This document shows positions 1-11,090 of a stretch of 64,000 bases of DNA, one piece after another (position 1 is the first letter of the stretch; every line of letters starts with the position of its first letter). Below the pieces are notes generated by a model. The model worked only from the letters and a program-made list of their open reading frames with translations. It did not search any database and had not been told where the DNA came from. Location of the stretch: contig CP038127.1 in the NCBI GenBank assembly GCA_004519485.1, positions 248,001-312,000 on the forward strand. Reading direction: 5' to 3'. The translations under genes and the position numbers were made by a program. The DNA comes from Nannochloropsis oceanica (lineage: Eukaryota > Sar > Eustigmatophyceae > Eustigmatales > Monodopsidaceae).

Positions 1-1
1 C

Positions 2-145
2 CGCACGCTGTTCCAGCATGTGCCCTGTCACAATATGCACAAGGATTGCCAAGAATGCAAGTGGTACTTCCACCCCCAACTCAAGGCCGCCCTCCTCCTC
101 GTCGTCCCCTTCCCTCACCCCGAGCTTCATGGTAGGCTGGATTAG
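2..145 (+). CDS. possible 3' end of a gene running in from the left
   Basis: From the left edge to a TAG there is an open frame of 47 residues. It contains a CHNMHKDCQECKWYF stretch, with three cysteines and two histidines that could bind metal, and ends in ELHGRLD. No intron signal was seen. I do not recognise the family. A second frame is also open across part of the stretch, so coding status is uncertain; the upstream sequence would decide it. Confidence 0.25.
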   Translation, partial: RTLFQHVPCHNMHKDCQECKWYFHPQLKAALLLVVPFPHPELHGRLD

Positions 146-2665
146 GGGCACAAGGGCTCAACTCCTAGAACTCTTGATATACGCTGTTCTCGCGAAATGA
201 CGCACAACCCAAAGAATGCCTTGGTCTTGGTGCAGCTTGCTTGCCTTGGCCTTGCGATTGTTGGAGTCGTTATGCTTGGATGCTTGGCTGGGCAGGAACT
301 TGATCGCTTACTGTAAGCGAGGGACTAGCCGTTGCGCCTGTCTGTTTTGTTACGGAATATTAGGAGGGTCGTGAGCATGGGTAAGTTGTCAGTGGTCGGT
401 GAACAGCACGCAAGTGAAATGTTCCCCGCATGACTTTCATCCGGGCCAGTGTTAATTACTCATTTGAATTCCGAGACTTTTCTGTAGAAGTGCTACGGCT
501 TTTCATGGAGAGCGCCGAAGCAGGCCGACACTGTAGCATGCAGAGCATCAAAACACCATCCGTATCACGGTCAGGTCTAACGCACTTGAACCCTTTTGGG
601 ACTTGTGCGGCTTTGATACATGTATGCCCGTACTTGAACGTAATGAGTTGTAGAAAAAAATCGATATGTTCCGCGTATGTCTCTCTAAATATGTATATAA
701 TCTCAAGTCTCAAGTGTACTATTCCTAAAAAAAGGAATAATTCTATTGTCTCATGATGTATCAATTTGTGTAATGATAATTTGATATATTTTATCACATG
801 AACTATTACTGCTCCCCTCACTCCTTCCTTCCTGCTTTCAATTGCTTTCAAGAAGGCAATCAGGGTGCTCGTATTCCCCTGAAAGGGTGGCAGAGGGCAA
901 TGGGGTCTAGATTTTTGGGGTAGTGAAATAGGACAAGGTTATTTTGTCGTTGAACGGGCCACCGGACGTTGTGTGAGTGAGATTAGTTAGGTGGCTTGCG
1001 CCGGTGCGACGTGAATGGCCAAAGTTTTGGCTATCCAGCTCTTTTGAACATGGAGGGGGAGAGAGAGGGAGGAGAAAGAAAGAGCAGAGCGAGAAGCGTC
1101 AGAGCAAGACAAAAAAGAAATGGAAGAGCGAAGACGGAAAGAAAGGAGTAGAAGTAAGGGTTTGGATGGTGATGAGATACGTAGTAGGTACCGAGTGACG
1201 AGTAACCAATGACACTTTTGAGTAATTATTTTGGGCAAGTCTGCTGGAGAGGAGAGCGAGAATTCCGGTTTTTCACCAGCGCCTGTAGTTGTGTGGACTC
1301 AAAAAGGGAACATCTTTGGTATGACTCGTGCAAGTAAGAGCCTGTGGAAGATTTGTTTTTTTTAAAAGGGAGAAATAAAATAGAAGACGAGGACGAAGAG
1401 ACAGAAACGAAGCACAGGAAAGGAAAAAAACTAGGGGTAAATCAAAACGAACGTTTAACGGAAAAAAAATAAGTTACCAAAAGGAAAAGAAGATAAAGTA
1501 TGGAACGTATAGAGGGAAAAGAGGAAACAAAGAAGTTAAATAATAAGAGTCTTAAGAAGAGGGCGAAACGCAGAAAAGGTGAAAGAACTTGAAGAGAAAA
1601 ATGTGCTAAGGACAGAGAAAGCCGAGAAAAAAAAATGTTCTCGGCATAATCATCTTAAAGTTGTAAAAATAACGATTGGCACACGACACAAATACAAAAA
1701 ACCAACAGTTCCCAATCAAATTAAAATGTTCCCCCAAAGAATGCTTCAAGCCGTCGGGGTGCCCGCCCGTGCGTTTTTGATTTCAAGTTTCATGTGGTGA
1801 TCATTTCTCTTTCATAATGATCCTGATACATTTTTCGGCTCATGCATCTTATGTGCGAGCTAATTATGTAGTTGCTGCCCCTTATATTGTCCCTGAGAAA
1901 AGGGACCCATCTCTTCAGACGCGACTTGGCAATGGAGACATGCGAGGAAGAGTTGGAGGTAGGGAGGTTTAAATCACAAAAATAAAATCACGAATGAAGC
2001 AGCACCAGACGCCCACTATGAAACACATGCTTAGCTGTCCATGTTAGCCTATGTTAAGGATTTCCATACATACATACGAAGTATGGGCCGCTGCCCCTGG
2101 GGACAACAGAGAGCAACAATAGGCAAGTTCTAAGGGAAAGCTCAATGGTGATAAAGGGAGGAGCTAGGGATATACAAGACAAATAAGGACCAAACAACGA
2201 ATATGCACCGCCGCAGTGACCGTGTACACCCACAAAGCACTTGCCACTCGTCCACAGCCTACGTTTGTCCTTTGGCGGCTCGGCTCCCTTCCCTCGACAA
2301 ACATCTCACTCAAATAATGGGCATCCGTAATGTTTCCGCGTCTCGCCGCCGTTCGTTGCTGGCCCTCCGTGCATGCCCCCTTCTCTTACTCCTTGTCATT
2401 CTAGACTTTCTTCTGCCGTGGGCATGTTTACAACGACATGGCATTGCCGCACGATGTCAATTGATACGCTCAGGCGAGGGAGGCAGGGATTGAATGGATG
2501 GCACAGGCTTCACGACGCGGCCTCCTCTTGTATGTAGCTCACCACCTCTCGTTCGCCAGAAAGCCATCCTCATACCGTACTCAAACGTCCTCTTTATCTA
2601 TTCCAACTACACGCCCACACTGTGCGTCTTCCTATGCTGTTGTACTCTTCCGTAGCATCTAAACC
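146..2665. other. gene-poor stretch
   Basis: No gene is supported. About 1050-1660 is strongly purine-rich on the plus strand (GA and A runs) and about 600-830 is AT-rich, as in untranslated or intergenic DNA. A short ATG frame at 2203-2493, with an internal ATG at 2318, encodes a leucine-rich hydrophobic segment after an arginine cluster. It has no recognisable homologue and lies in what should be the RPS23 promoter, so I do not call it. Confidence 0.5.
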
Positions 2666-3579
2666 ATGGGGAAAGGGTAAGTGGGTCCTTGGGCTGAGAG
2701 GTTGGGGTAAAAGGCAATGGAAGAAGAAAGGAGGGGATGCGCTTGTCTGTGTAGGTGAGGATGCATAGACGCGCCTTTCACCGCATCTCCTCCTCCACCA
2801 CCATTCTCTCCTCCTTCATCTTTTCTTCACAGTAAACCCGCGGGGTCCAACGCCGGGCGCAAGCTGCGGGTACACAGACGTAATGAGAAGTGGGCCAGCA
2901 AGACGTGGAACAAGGCGCACTCTGTCACGCATATGAAGGCCAACCCTCTCGGTGGAGCCGCCATGGCCAAGGGCATCGTCCTTGAGAAGATGTTAGTAAG
3001 GAAGTGCTAGGGGTGGGGGAGTCCCTGCTTGTTGGAATTTTGCCTGAGCAAGAAAAGAACTAGGACTGACTTTTTCTTTCTTGTCTCCCTTTCCCTTCCT
3101 TCCCACAGCGGTATTGAGGCCAAGCAGCCGAACTCCGCTATTCGCAAATGCGTGCGTGTACAATTGATCAAGAACGGGAAGAAGATCGCCGCTTTTGTGC
3201 CCCGAGATGGTTGCCTCAACTTCGTCGACGAAAACGTAAGTTGTTGGTTGGTGGGGCGATTGACACGGCAAAGGATAGCTTTGTCGGAGCGTGAAAAAGC
3301 TTACGCACGCGCACGATCTTCCCTATTTTTGAATTTTCTACAGGACGAGGTACTGATTGCTGGTTTCGGTCGCTCTGGGCACGCCGTGGGTGACATTCCC
3401 GGTGTCCGCTTTAAGGTTGTCAAGGTCTCAGGGGTGGGCCTGCTCGCGCTCTTCAAGGACAAGAAGGTGCGTATTTGAATGAACAGGGAAGAAAGGATTA
3501 ATGTTCTCAGGCTTAAGATGACTCATTTAATTTTTACGTTTTTCGTCTTCTCTGATCACAGGAGAAGCCCCGATCGTAA
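2666..3579 (+). CDS. RPS23: 40S ribosomal protein S23 (uS12 family)
   Basis: Small-subunit decoding-centre protein, cytosolic. Five exons: 2666-2676, 2833-2991, 3109-3235, 3344-3466 and 3562-3579, giving 145 residues (human RPS23 has 143). The first exon is only 11 nt and codes for MGK plus part of a glycine, as in other RPS23 genes. Exon 3 carries the invariant [17 protein letters not shown] block, whose proline is hydroxylated in other eukaryotes. Exon 4 carries [20 protein letters not shown]. The last exon is EKPRS plus stop, the standard C terminus. All junctions keep phase, and introns are 76-156 nt with GT-AG ends. The N terminus ([20 protein letters not shown]) is more diverged than the rest. 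Identity is essentially certain. Confidence 0.96.
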
Positions 3580-4355
3580 GCCAATTGGTAGCTCGTCGTC
3601 ACGGAGAGTTAGCAGCAGGAACAGCATCCAGCAGCCGCAAGAGGGACGAGGAGGACCCCTATCTTCCATCTTTAGCGGCAGGTTATGAACGGATGTCTAC
3701 CATTAACAAATATGTCTAAACACGAACACATGAGGGGTCGCATGGTGGGACGGAACGGACGGACGAGGTGCAAGGGGGATGGGAATTCGGTGGTGAGAAT
3801 GCGTCTCTGCCTAGCTAGCCTCCCTATCTCAGACTAAAAAAACGAAAGACCGGCGGAGTTCTGATTCTTCTTTAAGTGTTCCTTGTTTCTCCCTACAGAA
3901 CGCAAATGTGCCGGTGTTGCTTTGTGTAATGCTTGTCTTTGCCCCCCCTTCCTCGGGTGGCCCATGGCCTTATAACCAGGGATGAAGGCAGATAAGAGAC
4001 GCCAAATCCACTGGATCCCACAAACTACGCCTACTCCTATGTCCTTCGTGTATATACCGTGCGTTTCGTCCCGAAAGGCAAATGATCGTATCATCTTTTC
4101 TCGAAAACAACCTCCTCTTGTTCAATCAACGGTCACGGCCGGGAGGATGGTTTTCAAGGGGCGGTTGCCTTGCACCTCATCACAAAACCCCTTGCCAACA
4201 AAGCAGACACACATGTGTTGACAGTTCTGTCATGTCCCAACCACACGCGCAGAGAGGCTGAAGGGTGTCACAGCTGCCAAGACAGATATCGGAGCTTTTG
4301 TTTGGTGTCCAGCCCACCTACCATCACACACGTCTGCCTTCCGCCCTTGGTGACC
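3580..4355. other. spacer between RPS23 and the translocase gene
   Basis: This stretch probably holds the RPS23 3' UTR and the promoter and 5' UTR of the next gene. I see no supported gene. Short open frames here have no recognisable content. Confidence 0.5.
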
Positions 4356-6833
4356 ATGAGGGGAGGACCAAGACAGCAGCGCATGTGGCTCCTCTTCCTC
4401 CTCCTCTCGCTTATCTTCCACGCAACACACGCCCGTCCACATGATGTATTAAGAAGAAGACCGCCCTTGCCAAGCCTCTGGCTCTATCGTAATGTAAGTA
4501 GAGTAGTTGTAGCACACCACTTGACGTTGCAGGCATATGAGGTCCATGCTGTTGGGCCGCAAGGTCTTGTGTATACATGGCACCATCATTAATAGATGTT
4601 GAGGTTTAATCTGTGTATTTCCAACTGCCAGCTTGATGAAATTGTGAACAAAGAGGTGAAGCCCGCGGCTCTTGCGACGTCGCAGGCATAAATGCGGCCC
4701 CTGCTGCTCGTTCGAATCTCACTTCATTCCCAATATTTCCGTACACGCGCACAGGGCGGCGAGGCCAACATCACATCTTCGCCCGAGATACATGGAGAGC
4801 ACACAGTTGCCGTTCCTCCCCCTTCCTCCACCGCATCCACCTCCCCCCTCCTCCCCTCAGTATCTCACTCAAAACCTTCACGGCGGAGCAAACGCCTCGT
4901 CTTCCGCGACGCCGTTTTCCCAATCTATGGCCGGGAAGTCCGCAAGTTCTTCTCCATGGGGATGATCAAGTTTCTCATAGTGTTTGTCCTCACCATCACC
5001 CGGGACGTGAAAGACACCCTAATCGTCACTAGCTGCGGAGCCGAGTCCATCGCCTTCCTCAAGGTTTACGGCGTCCTGCCTGCCGCTGCGGCTTTCACCA
5101 TCGCATATAGCAAAATGTCTAACTCCCTGAGCAAAGACGCCTTGTACTACGCATTAGTCGCGCCCTTCTTCATCTTCTACCTATTGTTCGATCTGATCAT
5201 CTACCCCCGCCGCCACCAACTCCACCCCGCCGCCACCGCCACCTCCTTCCAAGGTCTCTCGTACCTCCTGGGCCTGTACAACAACTGGACCTTCGCCCTC
5301 TATTATATCGTGTCGGAGATTTACTCCTCCGTCTCCATCGGCCTCCTCTTCTGGCAGTTTGCCAACGATGTAATCACGGTCGACGAGGCCAAGAGATTCT
5401 ACCCCCTCTTCGGGCAGCTTTCCTCCATTGCTCCCATCATCGCCGGACAATGCGTCGCCCGCGTGGCCTCGAATGGCGACTTCGGCGCTTCCCTCCGGGT
5501 TCTGACCATTCTGACGAGCCTGTGTGGCGTCGGCATCATGATCCTCTACCGGTACTGCTCCCTCCTCGTCGACAAGGAAGCCCGAGACGGACTCCTCGAC
5601 TCCAGCATGGTCCAAAACTTGCAACAGCGCCGCCCGCGCCCGCAGCTCTCCCTCCAGGAATCCTCTGCCTTTCTCCTAAATTCTCAATACCTGCGCTACA
5701 TGGCCGTGCTTGTGCTAGGCTTTGGTCTTGCGATTAACTTTACTGATATTTTGTGGAAAAGCATGGTCAAAGACTACTTCCCCGACAAGCTCGCTTATCA
5801 ACGGTTCATGGGCTATTACTCCTCTACCGTCGGAGCGACCACCTTTGTGGTTATTTTCTTTGGAAGTAACATTGTGAAGCACCTCGGGTGGAGGATAGGG
5901 GCACTGGCCACCCCCGTGATGATGGCCCTTTTGGCAATTCCGTTTTTTGGCGCGATTTTTTTGAAGGGCTTTGGGGCGAGCACTAAGAAGACGGCGTTGC
6001 TTGCCGTGGGGGCCGGGGCGTTGATGTCTGTGCTGAGCAAGGCGACAAAGTACGCATTGTTTGACCCGACCACACAAATGGCTTACATTCCTTTGGACGA
6101 GGAGTCCAAGAGTAAGGGGAAGGCCGCGATCGATGTGCTTGGCTCTAGGGTGGGCAAGTCTTTGGGAGCCCTGCTACTGCAGGCGTGCGTGGTGGTATTC
6201 GGCTCGGCGATACGAGCGTCATATGTAGTAGGAGGGATGTTCTACGTGGTCATATTTTCGTGGGTTTACTCCGCTAATAACCTGGCGACCATGTTCGAGG
6301 CATTGACGGAACGATCGCCCCGCTCCAGCAGTAGCAGCAGTAGCAGCAGTAGCACCAGCAGCAGTGATAATAGTAGCGGGGACTTTCCTTCTCCTCTTTT
6401 TCCCGCCATGCCGCGCTTTGCACCTGTAGCCGCTGTGCAGGAGGGAGAGATGCCGGCCGAGGTCCCTCCCTCTTCTTCTTCCGTCCCGCCTTCCTTCCTG
6501 GCAGGAGGCTTGAACCCTCACATCGCGCCACCCCCCGTTTCCAGAGGAGGGGAGGAAGAGGACAGTGACGACGAGGTAAGAGAAGGATTAAGTTCCATAG
6601 GATACGAGGGGAATGCCGCGGCGGCATCTTTTGTTGCATTGGACGAGTCCAATGCAGCAGCGGCTGGAGCAGCCACGGCGAAAGAGGAGGAGGAGCTGCT
6701 ACTTTCCCAACCAGCGGCGTCAGAATCAGTAGCACCAACACATACACCACCTCCTACTACCTTTGACTCCACGGAGGAGGCCTCGGTATCTTCTCATCCA
6801 CCACCGCCTCTTCCTCCTCCGACTCCTTTTTAG
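4356..6833 (+). CDS. ATP/ADP translocase, NTT/TLC family, plastid-envelope type
   Basis: Membrane nucleotide transporter that exchanges ATP for ADP (or other nucleotides) across plastid envelopes in algae and plants. Proposed exons are 4356-4493 and 4755-6833, both phase 0, giving 738 residues. Exon 1 encodes a signal peptide (MWLLFLLLSLIFHATHA), which fits import through the outer plastid membranes. Exon 2 begins with a Ser/Pro-rich transit-like stretch. The TLC core follows: FPIYGREVRKFF, then RDVKDTLIVTSCGAESI with the conserved charged residues, then about ten hydrophobic segments up to nt 6280. A roughly 180-residue Ser/Ala/Pro-rich tail follows, longer than in typical plastid NTTs. If exon 1 is not used, the reading frame still has an ATG at 4692. 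The family call is firm; the N terminus is inferred from splice signals. It converges with the gene on its right. Confidence 0.85.
4632..4655 (+). other. possible 24-nt cassette exon in the translocase intron
   Basis: The sequence is bounded by an acceptor (ctgccag) and a GT donor, is phase 0 on both sides, and would insert LDEIVNKE between the two translocase exons. If the donor is ignored, the frame runs to a stop at 4691. In that form exon 1 would give a 65-residue secreted peptide ending in ATSQA. This is inferred from splice signals only. Confidence 0.25.
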
Positions 6834-7343
6834 CTTCTTTTCAGCTCTTTATTTCACAGGAAAGTTGAAGAAAAGAGACAGCAGGGACAGGAGACGAAAG
6901 AGAGAGCAATGTTTTGAGAAAGCACTCAAGTAAATCAATCAACCTTTTGTCATTGTCAATCAAAGGGTAAAACGAAGGAAATTTGGTTAAACAAAACAGT
7001 TTTAAGCAGTATCAAAAGTAGGACACATACACATCCCCCCCCCCGATGGGACTGCTGGCGACCGTGCGAGAGGCTGGTCAAAACGAACGACAAAGGGAAA
7101 GACAAACAAGCTGACTCGAGATGTGACCGAAAGAGTCGCCGTCAACTATGGTATTTATCTGCTTGTACCGTGAAAGAAGCTCGTGTGTTGTTTTTGTTGT
7201 TTAAGCTCGTTGTGATGGAGAAAGAATTTAATATGCGTGCTTTACCTATCCTTTTTCGCCCTTCATTTCTACCACACCAGCCTCTTGACCTTTCTTACAT
7301 CATATTCAATTGCATACATTCTCCCTCCCGTCCCTCCATTTCT
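6834..7343. other. convergent 3' spacer
   Basis: Lies between the stop codons of the translocase gene (+) and the RNB gene (-). It is A-rich after 6840, with a C9 run near 7036. It should hold both 3' UTRs. No gene seen. Confidence 0.6.
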
Positions 7344-10277
7344 CTACTCCTCCTCTCCCTCGTCTTTTTCCTCCACTTCTGGGATCGTCACCCCCACCGC
7401 ATCCTTCTCATGGGCAAACTCCAGATCGATCACCCCCTTCGCAGGGTCTACTCTCAGCACGTGCACCTCGAACGCCTTGCCCGCCATCAAATCAAATAAT
7501 CTACGGGGCCCTCCTTCCCTTCCTCCCTCTCCTCCCTCCTTCCCTCCCTTTTTCCAATCCCCCGGCAGTTTCACATAGCTCCTCAAGCCCACATCCGGGA
7601 GTATCACCTCTGTGCCTGTTCCGGTAGCAGTGGCAGTAACAACAGCGTAGGCTTCCCCCGCCGCCTTGGCTTTCGAGGCACAATAAGTGGCGAATGACTC
7701 CAATAAAACCTTGTTCCGACTCACTGATCTCAGTTTCTGGGAGGCCTTGCTCTGCCAGTTCACCTGCGTCATCCTCTGAATAACCTCATTCTTGGAGAAA
7801 GGCGCTTGGCCCTTCAAAATAGCCACGACCTGATGCTGCACCAACACGTCGATATACCGTCTCAAGGGGCCCGTGCCAAACCTCGCCGCATCCAAACCCC
7901 CCGAGACCGAGCCCGGGGCAAGCGGCAAGGTCACACTGTGCGCCTTCAAGAAGCGACGACCCGCCTCCGAATAGAGGGCCAGGAACTCATCCACCATCAA
8001 ATGAGCCGGAGTCCTCTGGAAGGAAATCGCCTCCAGCTCCCCATTGGTGTTCCTCTTCACCCGCGACACACGCTTGCTATCGGAAAAGTTTCGCTTGGTC
8101 ATTCCCCTTCGAGTGGTCGACGCCTCCAATAACACGGCTAGATCGGCAGCGGCTTTCCTCCTGTACGCAGGAACCTGCTCAGGAGAAGAGGCCAGCAAAT
8201 CATTCGCCTCGTCGTACCTAACCCTTGTAACCGGCGGGATCAAGGACAATAAAAATCTGACATTGACTACCCTCCCATCCTTCCCCAGAGTCACCGCCGC
8301 TGTCACACACTCGTTCACTTCTCGATCGCTCAAAGACGCCGCCTGCAACGCTTGCGGCGGCAGCAAGTGTAGTGGCCCATCAGGCAAATACAAGGCTTCT
8401 CCTCTATGTCTCGCGAGCGCCTCAAGCTCCGGCGCACTCTCCAGCAACGGCTGAACATCAGCAATGTGAATCAAGATCTCTCCCGTCTCTGGATCGAACC
8501 CCAGGGCATCATCCGCGAACTCCGAGCCCGAGGGGTCCAACGCGTAGGCCCCCAAGCCCGCCTTTCGGTAGTCGCACCGGCCATGCGGCCCTTTGCGACC
8601 GGGTCGATTTGGTGTCGCCACCTTCTCCAGCGCTGCCCGTCGTTTCTGCGTCTTATTAAATGCCTCCTTAGCCAACTCCAAGATCTCTTCTGGCCAGGGG
8701 GTTGCAGCGCTCCGAGCCGCAGCAGCAGCAGCAGCCATATCTGCCTGACGCTGTCCACGGCCGTCTCCTTTCTTCTCGGTCCAGCACCCAGCACGGAGGA
8801 GGACAGACTTGGCACCTTCAGGCGTGGCTGCCTCCCCTAGAGATTTGAGGACTTGCTTGCTAGTGGCTGAGAGGCCTTCGACGCCCGCGCCCAAGGCGAC
8901 TACCTCCAGGTGGTGTAGCATCCGCCACTGAGACGCGTCCCACTGTGCCGATCCTGCGGCAGGTGCCGCAGCAGCTGCAGTCCCATCGTCTCCCACTTCC
9001 TCTTCACCTTCGGTGGCCATTAATAGGCGCTTCTCCTCCGTGTGCCTTACGGCCTGCACGAACGACATGACCTCTCGCGAGTGCACCACTGATGGCTCCA
9101 GCGGCTTGAACCCCTGCCCTACTATCATCAATACCTCTTCCTCCACACACCCTCTCTCCCCTTCCTCCTTGGTCTCAACGGTAGGCACGCTTCGCTTAAA
9201 TCGAAACGTTTCCGAACCCAACAAAATAGCAGCCGCATAACGTTGCGCAGGGGTGACCCGTGGCAGCCTGAGGAAGGAAATTGATTTGGTAATCCCACTA
9301 CCGATACCTTCACCACTGCTAGCCCCTGCTTCCGCTTCTTTTTCTGCTTCTCGCATCCGTTGCTGCTGCTCTCGCTTCAAGGCCGCTTCGTACTCAGGTC
9401 GCTGGAAGAGAAAGGCGGCCAGGTGGTGGGAATCCACTGGGGCTTTATCCCTTTTCCACCTCAGCATGGCAGAAGACCAGAACGCCTCCAATGACAACGC
9501 ATGGGGCGTCAGACTCTTCATTGCTTTCGCCGCCCTCAACCTCAATGCTGCCCATGACTCAGGCGTGGTCGGCGGGGGAGCATTCGCACTCGGAACCAAA
9601 AAGCTGTTGATCTCGTCCTCCTGATCTTCTTGCATGCCAGCAAGCATATTTTCAGCCCACACACCCGTCACTTGCCCCACGTCCAGTGTCACAATCTCCC
9701 CGTGCTCGACTCGCACTTTGATTGAGACCTTTTTACCATGCCCCACGTAGTTCCCAAAGGCCAGTTGGCCGCCCCGCCATACTTCCACCGGGGTCTCGGG
9801 GAGCAGCTCGATGGGGCCGGGGCCCCGAGGCGGAAGCTTCTTATTCTTAGCCTTGGTCTTTGGCTTCTTGCTTCCCGTGCCTCCCATCATGTGCTTGAAT
9901 TCCGCTACCATTGCCGCCTCGTCCTCCACGGTAAACCCTTCATCCTTCTTGCTCTCGCCTTCGGCTTCCTTCTTTTGCTTTAGGTTGGCGAAGCGACGGG
10001 TCTGTATCGTCGGGCGTGGGGAGGCTGTGACTGCCGTTGCTCCTGATGCTGTCTTCGAGGCAAAAGACGACGGCATTGACGAAAAAGATGGCCGCATGAT
10101 GAAAGATTGTGCTTGTTGCGCCATGCCCAAGGCCAGGGCGAGGCCTAGGATGAGCAAGGGTTGTGGACGGCTGCCGGATGTGGTGGTGTTGGGGACTGCC
10201 GCGCGGCCGAGATCATTCTCCTTCCCTCCTCTTCTTCGCCTTTTTGACCAGCTGACACCTTTACATGATGGGTGCAT
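7344..10277 (-). CDS. RNB-domain (RNase II/R type) exoribonuclease, probably plastid
   Basis: Single-exon frame of 977 residues from an ATG at 10277. Near residue 45-60 is a hydrophobic segment (LLILGLALALGMAQQAQSF) ending in an Ala-x-Ser-Phe step, which fits a bipartite plastid presequence. The RNB domain spans roughly residues 560-830. It contains an acidic metal-binding cluster (DPSGSEFADDALGFD), the ILIHIADV block and the signature GPLRRYIDVLVQHQ. The family degrades RNA 3' to 5' and, in organelles, trims rRNA and mRNA ends. A small beta-rich S1-like stretch follows toward the C terminus and ends in an acidic tail. Residues 100-550 are poorly conserved, as in plant RNR1-like proteins. A shorter start is possible because several in-frame ATGs lie close to the signal anchor. 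Confidence 0.88.
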   Translation of the reverse strand: MHPSCKGVSWSKRRRRGGKENDLGRAAVPNTTTSGSRPQPLLILGLALALGMAQQAQSFIMRPSFSSMPSSFASKTASGATAVTASPRPTIQTRRFANLKQKKEAEGESKKDEGFTVEDEAAMVAEFKHMMGGTGSKKPKTKAKNKKLPPRGPGPIELLPETPVEVWRGGQLAFGNYVGHGKKVSIKVRVEHGEIVTLDVGQVTGVWAENMLAGMQEDQEDEINSFLVPSANAPPPTTPESWAALRLRAAKAMKSLTPHALSLEAFWSSAMLRWKRDKAPVDSHHLAAFLFQRPEYEAALKREQQQRMREAEKEAEAGASSGEGIGSGITKSISFLRLPRVTPAQRYAAAILLGSETFRFKRSVPTVETKEEGERGCVEEEVLMIVGQGFKPLEPSVVHSREVMSFVQAVRHTEEKRLLMATEGEEEVGDDGTAAAAAPAAGSAQWDASQWRMLHHLEVVALGAGVEGLSATSKQVLKSLGEAATPEGAKSVLLRAGCWTEKKGDGRGQRQADMAAAAAAARSAATPWPEEILELAKEAFNKTQKRRAALEKVATPNRPGRKGPHGRCDYRKAGLGAYALDPSGSEFADDALGFDPETGEILIHIADVQPLLESAPELEALARHRGEALYLPDGPLHLLPPQALQAASLSDREVNECVTAAVTLGKDGRVVNVRFLLSLIPPVTRVRYDEANDLLASSPEQVPAYRRKAAADLAVLLEASTTRRGMTKRNFSDSKRVSRVKRNTNGELEAISFQRTPAHLMVDEFLALYSEAGRRFLKAHSVTLPLAPGSVSGGLDAARFGTGPLRRYIDVLVQHQVVAILKGQAPFSKNEVIQRMTQVNWQSKASQKLRSVSRNKVLLESFATYCASKAKAAGEAYAVVTATATGTGTEVILPDVGLRSYVKLPGDWKKGGKEGGEGGREGGPRRLFDLMAGKAFEVHVLRVDPAKGVIDLEFAHEKDAVGVTIPEVEEKDEGEEE

Positions 10278-11090
10278 GGTCCTCCCTTTTGTGTCTTGCT
10301 GTTGGTAAGTTGGGAGCCGTAGAGTTTTTGGTATGTTGAGGAGGGGCGGCTTGAGGTCGTGTGGGCCGTCAAAAAATCGGTACTTAGATAGTTATGATGC
10401 TGGGTCGAATTGGGGGACAAAGGACACCTTATGAAAGCGAGAATGGCCTGGAACTACATCGTACACAACGCCGGTATCTAGGACTGACATGGGTAGCGAT
10501 GCACGGTCTGTTGGTCCAGTGCGCAGCTTTTCCCTTCGCTGCAAAGCAGGACAAGCATGGCGCCTTCTTCACCACCGCCCAGGCAACAACAACGGCAATG
10601 CGCGCTTCAAGAAGCATTTTGTTCCACTGTAACCCAGCTCTTCTACAGGCCGCGCTCCACCGCCAGAGCCCCCAAGACGTCGTCAGTATCCTCGCTTTAT
10701 AGTCGGAACGTTATGCTGGTGGGAGCGGGTCTCAGACGCCGGGTCTTATGCTTGGCCAGCGTACACACCAACTCTCTCTCTCCCGAGCCTCCTCAACAGT
10801 CAAGTGCAACACTGCATGTCCCTGTGTCTTTCTTCGACAGAGTGGTACGGGACCCTCCCGGGGCGATAATAGTTATGGGCTGGCGGTCCTCTCTGCCGGC
10901 CTTTTGGTGCTGAGCTTTGTGGGGACTACCCTCGCTGCGATATGCTGTATTACGGTCCTCCCATGCTTTCCTCAACAGCCTCCTCTTTGGACCATACCCA
11001 CTCACCAACTCTTCATAATACTACACCGCATGCATGGCTACAGGCTCACATCGGATTTGAGGTTCACAAATTCCAGTCAGTCAGTCAGTC
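10278..11090. other. divergent spacer, possible bidirectional promoter
   Basis: Separates the start codons of the RNB gene (-) and the mitochondrial carrier (+). Frames at 10394-10702 and 10557-10913 are open but show no recognisable domain and overlap each other. A short AGTC repeat sits immediately before the carrier ATG (about 11076-11090). I call no gene. Confidence 0.45.

Noticed and set aside
2203-2493. 97-codon frame with a leucine-rich segment upstream of RPS23
   Set aside because: No recognisable family, and it sits where the RPS23 promoter should be. The hydrophobic run alone is weak evidence.
4700-4730. GTTCGAATC motif resembling a tRNA T-loop
   Set aside because: No matching acceptor stem, D-arm or anticodon arm around it; it lies in the translocase 5' region.
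5181-5624. Long antisense frames inside the translocase, RNB, CTF18 and PCCB genes
   Set aside because: They are shadows of G/C-rich coding sequence on the other strand; the sense frames have firm homologues.
10394-10913. Overlapping plus-strand open frames between the RNB and carrier genes
   Set aside because: They overlap in different frames, show no domain, and occupy the likely bidirectional promoter.
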